A model generated the notes under the pieces. It made no database searches, had not been told where the DNA came from, and saw nothing but the letters and a program-made list of their open reading frames with translations. Source: Urechis unicinctus (taxonomy: Eukaryota; Annelida; Polychaeta; Xenopneusta; Urechidae). Taken from it: DNA of 64,000 nucleotides. A program made the translations under genes and the position numbers. Below are positions 58,162-64,000 of this stretch, piece by piece (within the stretch, counting starts at the first letter, position 1; the number at the start of each line of letters is the position of its first letter). The stretch lies in contig CM067356.1 in assembly GCA_034190875.2 (NCBI GenBank), positions 59,976,708 through 60,040,707 on the forward strand, read 5' to 3'.

Positions 58162-59058
58162 CTAATTGGTAATACCGTCTGGCAGCAACTGGGTATCGGA
58201 CGGCACCACAAGCAACTCCTCCTTTACAAAGCCACGGAGAGGTCCATCCAGCAAATAGTATAGTACAGGCTGGTAGAGGTAGCGAACGCCAACATCAGAG
58301 GGAAGCTTTTGCTCTTTGACCCCCAGAGGGCGCCCTGGTACGACTGCAGAGGGCTTTTGTGCAACTCGTTTTGCCTTTATAGCATCTTTAGGTTTTTTTC
58401 CAGTCAAGCGGGTCACCTCATTATTTATCGCAGAGACTACAGCCTGCAGTCGAGAAACCCACTCAGTTGATCGTTTTCCAGTATCCCTTAACTCTACGGC
58501 AAACTGGTGATTAAAGAGTCGTTCAGCAAGGGTTCGGTTAAAGCGTTCCACTATACCCTGGTCTCGATGGATATTCACACGGCCACGCCTGACTGATACT
58601 CCATGTTTTACTAACAGCTGATTCGCTGCACCCATAAACTCCCGTCCCGGGTCCACCTGAAGTAGTTTAGGCCAATGCAGCGGTCCTCGTTTGTATATCC
58701 TCTCAAGTGCACCTGCGACCTCCTTAGCCTCTTTTGTAGTCAATGGCTCAGCTGCTTTGTAGCGCGAGGCCACATCAACCAATGTTAGGGCATACTTGTA
58801 AGTCCGGCGTTTCACAAAGTCATGAGGAAGAAATAAGAGATCGGCTTGGTGAACCTCATTGGGGACAGGGACATCAAACTTTGGCCTGGGAATGTGTTTT
58901 GGCACTGGCAGGTAGATTTGCCATATAGCTTGCTTTGTTAGCCACCCCCTGGCAACTTCCTCAGAAACCCTCGCTTCTGTCGCAAGCTTCTTGATAGCAG
59001 TAATGCCTTTCCAGTATCCCTTAGGACTATAGTAGATCTCTTGCATGCGACGATCCAT
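58162..59058 (-). CDS. Polinton retroviral-type integrase (RVE family), 298 aa
   Basis: DDE-type recombinase that inserts the element into host DNA. The catalytic triad is visible as Asp73 (QADLLFL), Asp136 (QVDPGREF) and Glu171 (GIVERFNRTL), a D-D-34-E spacing typical of retrovirus-like integrases. The N-terminal part is helical with no clear HHCC zinc finger. The C-terminal 60 residues may form the small beta barrel seen in this family. The frame is intact and the length is usual for Polintons. It overlaps nothing; the next gene upstream ends 30 bp before its start. Confidence 0.93.
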   Translation of the reverse strand: MDRRMQEIYYSPKGYWKGITAIKKLATEARVSEEVARGWLTKQAIWQIYLPVPKHIPRPKFDVPVPNEVHQADLLFLPHDFVKRRTYKYALTLVDVASRYKAAEPLTTKEAKEVAGALERIYKRGPLHWPKLLQVDPGREFMGAANQLLVKHGVSVRRGRVNIHRDQGIVERFNRTLAERLFNHQFAVELRDTGKRSTEWVSRLQAVVSAINNEVTRLTGKKPKDAIKAKRVAQKPSAVVPGRPLGVKEQKLPSDVGVRYLYQPVLYYLLDGPLRGFVKEELLVVPSDTQLLPDGITN

Positions 59059-59088
59059 ATACAGTAAACGTTCGAGTCTCCAAATGAC

Positions 59089-59511
59089 CTACTTAGCAAG
59101 CCTGTATGCAACCAGCCCAGTAGCAGCCATACCCAGTATAATGAATGCCACCTCACGCCCCCTCTGTTCATCTGAGGGCTCGTAGAAGTCTGAAAGCTGC
59201 GGCTCAGAGCCCAGCGGGTCGACGGTTTTATTCGTAATTAAGGCGTACTCACGCATAGCCTCGTCCGCATCCTTAAAAGTATGCTCGGCGTGGCCCTGGC
59301 GGCGTAGTTGCTCATTGATGAAGTCTAAGCGCTCAGTTCTCTTCTTGGCCCATGCTGCCTGAGCAGATTGAAGCTGCTCGATTGCCATATCATGGCGTTT
59401 ACGTTCCGCGTCCACTTGGCTGCCTCGTAATTTAGAGAATAAAAAGTTGCTCCCAGAGAATGCAAGGGCGTTAACAAGAGCACCCCCAACAAGTAGCGCG
59501 AGTGTGGCCAT
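59089..59511 (-). CDS. Polinton membrane protein with coiled coil, 140 aa
   Basis: Hydrophobic N-terminus (residues 3-18), a charged helical middle (about 30-75, with RKRHDMAIEQLQ) and a hydrophobic C-terminus (about 119-137). Its ATG overlaps the TAA stop of the preceding gene as TAATG, so translation of the two may be coupled or they are made from one transcript. It belongs to the cluster of small virion-type membrane proteins seen in Polintons. The exact role is unknown. Confidence 0.7.
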   Translation of the reverse strand: MATLALLVGGALVNALAFSGSNFLFSKLRGSQVDAERKRHDMAIEQLQSAQAAWAKKRTERLDFINEQLRRQGHAEHTFKDADEAMREYALITNKTVDPLGSEPQLSDFYEPSDEQRGREVAFIILGMAATGLVAYRLAK

Positions 59512-59750
59512 TACTTCAGTATATCAACTGGTAAGATTCCTTGTTTAATTAGCATATCCTTTGTGGCCATAGCTAGTGATACATCGACAACAGCCATAGC
59601 CAGGTCCCGTGGGGTGAAATCAAGACGTGGCACCCCACCACCCAGAGCCATCTTAGCAAGCTTGGCATAGCCTATTGAAATACCGGAAACAACTACACCG
59701 TGGTACAGAGCGTTGACGAGCATTTTTCCATCAGTAATTGGTGTTGTCAT
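59511..59750 (-). CDS. Polinton small hydrophobic protein, 79 aa
   Basis: Short protein with two moderately hydrophobic segments (about residues 8-30 and 48-64) and a central RLDFTPRDLAMAVVD. The stop overlaps the next start (TAATG at 59511). Similar short proteins occur beside the structural genes of Polintons; function not assigned. Confidence 0.65.
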   Translation of the reverse strand: MTTPITDGKMLVNALYHGVVVSGISIGYAKLAKMALGGGVPRLDFTPRDLAMAVVDVSLAMATKDMLIKQGILPVDILK

Positions 59751-59812
59751 CTTATTCCATATAAAACGGATCCTTTAAATGAGCGTATGGAGGCTTTTGT
59801 ACCACAACCTGT

Positions 59813-60112
59813 TTATGGTGTGAGGCTACCATACAATGCCAACACGCCAACACCGCCGACAACCAAAGGCACAGCCCATGTTGACCACGTCCACCTTTCC
59901 ATAGGTTTGCTTGTTGATATTGGCTCGACAGCTTCATCTCTACCATCTGTAAGCGCTGCCTTAGCCTCTCGGAGCTCTCTCAGAAGCTTATTTTGATTGG
60001 CTTTTCGAGCTGCAGCACCCTTTCGTCCTGCCGCAACCCTTTTAGCGTTTTTTGTCACTGACGTTATCTCCACCGGTGTTGTCTCCCCTTGATTCGTGTT
60101 CGTTTCTTCCAT
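59813..60112 (-). CDS. Polinton basic protein with C-terminal membrane segment, 99 aa
   Basis: A polar N-terminus, a strongly basic Ala/Lys/Arg-rich helix (about residues 22-55) and a C-terminal hydrophobic segment (about 74-95, WAVPLVVGGVGVLALYG). The layout suggests a tail-anchored protein whose basic part might touch DNA. The frame is intact. Not recognised by family name. Confidence 0.65.
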   Translation of the reverse strand: MEETNTNQGETTPVEITSVTKNAKRVAAGRKGAAARKANQNKLLRELREAKAALTDGRDEAVEPISTSKPMERWTWSTWAVPLVVGGVGVLALYGSLTP

Positions 60113-60229
60113 GTTTACTTACTAAATTTATTTGTCCAATTGACAGCTCTTAGTAAGCACCTGTTATAGCGGAGCTAAGCACATGCTATAGCGGAGTTAA
60201 GCACATGCTGTATCAGAGTTAAACACATA
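60113..60229. other. Short repeat between Polinton genes
   Basis: Three to four copies of TAGCGGAGCTAAGCACATGC type, about 22 bp, in the gap before the 223-aa gene. May be a transcription signal region. Confidence 0.5.
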
Positions 60230-60901
60230 CTATAGCAAGGAAGTGGTGTCCTCCTCTCCACCGGCCCCTGTTGTTTCGGTGCTTGTTTTTCCAAATTGAC
60301 AGTGCTTAACTGTTGTTAAAGCCGCAGTTAAGGGAGCTAAAAACATACCATAGCGATGATATAGCTCACAAGTGGCAGTGCTTAGCGCGTGTCCAACAAA
60401 CGGGTCCGTCTCGAGGTCTGTAATTAGCCTTGGCTGGTGTTCTGGTGGGATTGGTAGAAACATACAAGCAATACCTGAGTACAGCTGTAGCAGTGTCTGA
60501 CCTAGAGTACGTGTCATGCTGGCACCTAGCCGAACCTCGTATCTCACATACAGCTTTATGATCTCTTCATCAGACATTGATTCAACCTGGTCAATTGTAA
60601 GGCCCTTCAAACCAAGGTACTGACGGCCCTGACCTCCGGCTATGACGGCAGCAAGCCTATCTCTCTTAGAACACATATCTACACTAGGGGTGCAACTAGG
60701 TTCCGCTCCCCCAGACTTTGTCTCTGCTAAGCCAGTCGAGTCCTGTTCAAGGAGTTTATCAATAATGGTATCAGGATCCATGAATATACGTATACGCCTT
60801 CGAGCTTCAAAATACTGCACCGCTACCCAGATAAAGAAACCTAAATTGATTACTGAGGCAGCGGCTGCTATCAAGGCCAATATCAGTTCAATCGACGGCA
60901 T
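60230..60901 (-). CDS. Polinton membrane-anchored protein, 223 aa
   Basis: Starts with a hydrophobic helix (residues 4-29) and a basic stop-transfer (EARRRIRIF). The rest is soluble, with a helical part (about 95-190). The start overlaps the end of the packaging ATPase gene by 14 bp, so the genes are tightly packed and probably co-transcribed. A structural or membrane role in virion formation is inferred only from location. Confidence 0.65.
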   Translation of the reverse strand: MPSIELILALIAAAASVINLGFFIWVAVQYFEARRRIRIFMDPDTIIDKLLEQDSTGLAETKSGGAEPSCTPSVDMCSKRDRLAAVIAGGQGRQYLGLKGLTIDQVESMSDEEIIKLYVRYEVRLGASMTRTLGQTLLQLYSGIACMFLPIPPEHQPRLITDLETDPFVGHALSTATCELYHRYGMFLAPLTAALTTVKHCQFGKTSTETTGAGGEEDTTSLL

Positions 60902-61538
60902 ATGCAGTAGGCTGATCAGTCTTCAGCAGCAGTTTTGCGTGCTTGGTCTTTGCTAGTAGTTGGCGTACTGTGGCATGTTCCTCCTTTGTTGGAATTACAT
61001 CATTTTCACGTAAGGCGTCTTCAAACGAGTCACGGTCCTTGGTGTGAAAGAGCACCATCCAGCGAGTCTGCTCACGTAAGTCCGTCAACACAGAGTTGTA
61101 ATTTTGGGTGAGGACCCAGACACTTTGTTGCGCATGGCGGCCGCTAAAGGCCAGTTCGGATAACATGTCTTTCTTCTTGGTTAGGGCCTTTGTTGCCGAA
61201 CAGTCATCAATAATGTACAGGGTTGGCTCGCCCTTAAAACAATGGTAGAAAGCCCTCAGGTGGTCATGGAGCCGCTCCCCTGGATCAACCACGTACACCT
61301 CTGAATCATCCCACACCCATGACCGCGTCCGATAGGCCTCGTTGAAACGTATGGTAGGGCAGAGGATTACAATATGCTCGAAGGCACCAAAGAAGGGCCC
61401 TTCAAGTAGGTCGAGGATGAATGCGGTTTTCCCACATCCTGCCTGCCCACAAACAATTGCCGAACAGGGACCATCTGGAAATGTAAACTTAGTAGACTGC
61501 GCTGACGAACCTGCCATCTTTAATGTTAAGCTGTGCAT
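60888..61538 (-). CDS. Polinton packaging ATPase (A32-like, FtsK/HerA superfamily), 216 aa
   Basis: Predicted motor that packages element DNA into a capsid. Walker A is GQAGCGKT at residues 31-38 and Walker B TLYIIDDC at about 106-113. A conserved segment ending in LTQNYN (sensor-like) lies near residue 145. Length and motifs match the A32-type ATPases of Polintons, virophages and large DNA viruses. The start overlaps the end of the capsid gene by up to 50 bp; an internal Met at residue 8 is an alternative start with less overlap. Intact. Confidence 0.92.
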   Translation of the reverse strand: MHSLTLKMAGSSAQSTKFTFPDGPCSAIVCGQAGCGKTAFILDLLEGPFFGAFEHIVILCPTIRFNEAYRTRSWVWDDSEVYVVDPGERLHDHLRAFYHCFKGEPTLYIIDDCSATKALTKKKDMLSELAFSGRHAQQSVWVLTQNYNSVLTDLREQTRWMVLFHTKDRDSFEDALRENDVIPTKEEHATVRQLLAKTKHAKLLLKTDQPTAYAVD

Positions 61539-62761
61539 CCATTACAATATACATATAAACGTTCAACGTGCCCGCCGCCTCTGCCTTTTTTGTGATCTGT
61601 ATGGTGATGCCCTCAGACGCATTCTCCACAGCCCTGCCACTACCGTGCAGCTGGTCGTCATCACTCGTCTTTAAGTCGAGCCACAGAGCATACTTGGTGG
61701 TTAGGTACTCTCCTAGGGAAACGTCTGACAATGACAGGTCTTTTAATGCTATTGCTACACTGGGGTCTCGTTTACTCGTTGCTGCACAGGCCTTCTTCAC
61801 CTCGTCCCACTGCTGGTAGCCACGCATGCCCTGGGCATAGAGCTGATTGGGGATGCCCTCAATGGTCACCTCGACCTTCGTTATCTTTGGGTTGTAGAAC
61901 GACTCTGTTTTCCTGGCGTATGAGGCGTTGGTCGGGTCTTCAAAGAGCAGTAGGATGCCCTTCATGCTGCGAGCCGGCACGTTCAGGTTGATGTTCCACA
62001 GTGTATCTCTTTTATTGCATACAAGCTTCCTGTGACGAAGCACACGGTCATACAGAATCGAGAGCCGACTTGTGTACTGTGTGCGTATCATGCGGGCCAA
62101 CTCTGTGTGGGTAACCATGTCATACTCCAGCGAGATGCCATCAATTTTGTAGCTTGCAGCGGTGTCGCCTGTTGCGTGAATCACGCGGTTGTAGTCGTTG
62201 AATGTGAGCTCGTATTCCAGTCTGTCACTAAGCGCACTTTGGTAGAATGGCATGTGGCTCTCGAGGAGTTCAAAATCAAGCGGAACGTAGAACCTGTTAC
62301 CATACACATCGGCTACGGCCTTGTCCTCTTCCTCGGTATCAACCTTGTCTCCTGCCCCCACTCGTATCTTAGTTGCGTTTCTGTCATCTGATGTGTCAAT
62401 GCCCTGATACTGGAGGCCCTGTCTCTCCTGTGCAGTCCGCCACAAGTCGTGGTAACAGTGGTACACATCGCTGTCATCAATAGACATGACCTCATTGCCA
62501 GAAATCTTGATTGTCAATTTTTTAACCACGGCGCGGCCCAGGTTTTGCACAACGCTGCGGTTAACATCAGTCGATGTCAGCGTGATTGTAAACAATGACG
62601 TCGTCTGCGCCTAGATTGGGGAAGCGAACCAGCAGTTGTTGGTTCTGGTCAATAGTGCTTGGATTGTTTGTAACGCATACAGATTGTCGCACGCCCTTTA
62701 CCCCAAGGGGTTCGCGTATCCGGCGGTGTGGGTTTAGTTTGCGTCCGTAAGTACTCGTCAT
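61489..62761 (-). pseudogene. Polinton major capsid protein (double jelly-roll type), one frame break
   Basis: Open 368-codon body (61489 to about 62595), rich in beta-strand-like segments, with GNRFYVPLDFELL, YELTFNDYNRVI and a C-terminal VYMYIVMDAQ. Position next to the packaging ATPase, size and character fit the double jelly-roll capsid protein that makes Polintons virus-like. The N-terminal part (from 62761, MTSTYGRKLNPH, then NNPSTIDQNQQLLVRFPN) is in another frame. The frame changes at about 62590-62600, within a beta-strand region. Either the gene is recently broken or the assembly has an error there. Family assignment is from pattern recognition, not from a search. Confidence 0.72.
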
Positions 62762-62801
62762 GTTGAATGTTTAATTACAATTATATCTTTAACACACAGA
62801 C

Positions 62802-64000
62802 ATGGAGTTTGATAACCCAGCATTTGACGACCAAGAGGAGGAGGTGGGGTGGGAGAGGAATGACACTAACTTTGATGATGAGGAGACTCTCCCAGAGGCC
62901 ACTCTCCCACCTGTTACAGAAGGGGACATTGGGATGGATCGGTCTATACCACCGGAAGGCCGACTCGTTATAGGCGCTGTCAATGATTATTACAATGCAT
63001 TAGCTAAAAAAGGCCACACACCCTCCCTCGGCCGCGATTATACAAAGTTTGAACTTGTTAGAGGACAGTTACGTTTGAAGGACTACCCTGACTTAAGTAT
63101 TACAAATTATCGTACTAAAGCCCCGCTTTCACTTGGAACAATAGGTAAAAGTAGAGGGGGGGCTAAGGTTGTCCGTGATGGTTTGGGGTTCACTGAGTGG
63201 TCCTCACAAGTGGTGTCACAAAAGGAAGCAACAACCCTCCAAGGCGTTGACCAAGCAGCTGCTAAAGCCGCAGAGAAATTAGAAATGAGGGGCCCTGAAG
63301 CCGTGACAGAGCAAGGTGGTGTGGAAGAAACAAGCTTCATAGAGGACGTTCATAACACCATCCAAGACCTAGGTACACAAACAGACAACGAAACTACCCC
63401 TCAGAGAGCTTATAGGGCTTGATAAGGCTATGCAGACCCAGAGGGGTGAGCTGGTCAACAACCTAGCTAAGATAACTGAGTTAGAAAGGGATATAAAACA
63501 GCGGGAAGCTAAAATGGCAAGCCTGGAGGAGGAAGGGAGGGGTGATAGTCGAGCATGGAGATTCCAAGCAAATGAGCTTGCAGAGCTGCAGGACCTGCGG
63601 AGTGCCCGTATTGAGGCTGCCTCTGAAAACCGTAACCGTCTAAGGACCCAAATCAACCGCATCAGGGAAACGATCAACAGACTTCTTAACGAGGACACAA
63701 CACTAGCTGAGCGTGTACGCACTCTGTTCCAAGAGCAGGGTATAACAATCGCCTCCATACTCACTGCGATTGGATTGGCAATCTCGACCCTTGTAGTTGC
63801 TTTGACGGGCGGAGGGAGCACTAGTCCAACCCCTGCACCAACGCCGACACCAGCTGATAAGCCCGGTGTAAAGGAATGGATTAAAAAACAGCTGAACTCC
63901 TTGGCAAACGTCCTGAAGGGCCTAGCCGGTAAGGCAGCAGCTGCCCTTCCAGGAATCATTGGCTCCATCGTATCATGGCTGCTTACGCCAGCTGCAAAGG
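62802..64000 (+). pseudogene. Polinton coiled-coil, proline-rich membrane protein, frame break, cut by window end
   Basis: The only right-Polinton gene on the + strand, divergent from the capsid gene (41 bp apart). 62802-63422 encodes a 206-residue acidic N-terminal part; the frame changes near the CCCC run at 63397-63400. A second frame continues open to the window end: a long coiled coil (ELERDIKQREAKMASLEE and FQANELAELQDLRSARI), a hydrophobic segment (ITIASILTAIGLAISTLV), a Pro/Thr-rich linker (SPTPAPTPTP), and a hydrophobic GIIGSIVSWLL. This domain order recurs in uncharacterised proteins of marine invertebrate genomes that belong to Polintons. A virion membrane or fibre role is speculative. 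Confidence 0.7.

Larger units (their letters stand above)
53340..64000. mobile_element. Polinton/Maverick element (right), partial
   Basis: PolB, retroviral-type integrase, A32-like ATPase, capsid protein and several small membrane proteins together identify a Polinton, a self-synthesising virus-like transposon of animals. The left end lies near 53340; the other end, and any adenain-type protease and minor capsid genes, are beyond the window. The element faces the left remnant in inverted orientation. Confidence 0.9.

Noticed and set aside
63369-63968. 199-codon minus-strand frame
   Set aside because: Shadow of the + strand coiled-coil membrane protein, which shows clear domain features.

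Overview
The window looks like genomic DNA of a marine invertebrate, possibly a lophotrochozoan; the taxon is a low-confidence guess. The signs are short spliced exons with phase-consistent GT-AG introns, long (TA)n/(TG)n microsatellites, abundant minisatellites, relics of a non-LTR retrotransposon and a hAT-like element, and two Polinton/Maverick elements. No tRNA, rRNA, CRISPR array or bacterial operon was seen.

Layout. 1-2.8 kb: decayed left Polinton remnant (tail of a Cys-rich protein gene, then a broken PolB) on the + strand. 2.8-11.2 kb: an 18-bp minisatellite in two blocks, a reverse-transcriptase relic, a small unrecognised ORF near 8 kb and a 715-codon repeat-containing ORF (9.0-11.2 kb, minus). 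11.95-50.2 kb: seven tandem paralogues, all on the minus strand, of a ubiquitin-specific protease most like USP30. They are named here A (12-15 kb), B (16-21.7), C (22.3-26.4), D (27-31), E (32-36), F (36.8-43.3) and G (44.5-48.3). By sequence and intron content they fall in three types: I (A, D, E), II (B, F) and III (C, G). The order I-II-III, I, I-II-III points to a block duplication plus an extra type I copy. 50.2-53.3 kb: low-complexity spacer with a hAT-like relic. 53.3-64 kb: right Polinton, oriented opposite to the left one and running off the window end.

Exon models whose lengths sum to an open frame can be built for D (381 aa), F (370 aa) and G (355 aa). E has an intact protease body but an unclear first exon. 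A and B carry frameshifts and C is a relic. F keeps its frame but has Gln in place of the catalytic His. D and G begin with a hydrophobic segment, as USP30 does at the outer mitochondrial membrane. Each copy has an IRF-core-like element (AANNGAAA) in its 5' region, so interferon-regulatory-factor-type control of the array is a testable hypothesis. Nearly every intron boundary of the array carries a minisatellite whose unit includes a donor or acceptor-like signal.

The right Polinton retains open integrase, packaging ATPase and several small membrane-protein genes. Its PolB is broken by three stops and two frame changes, and the capsid and coiled-coil membrane protein genes each have one frame break. 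It therefore looks unable to replicate itself, unless some breaks are assembly errors at homopolymers.
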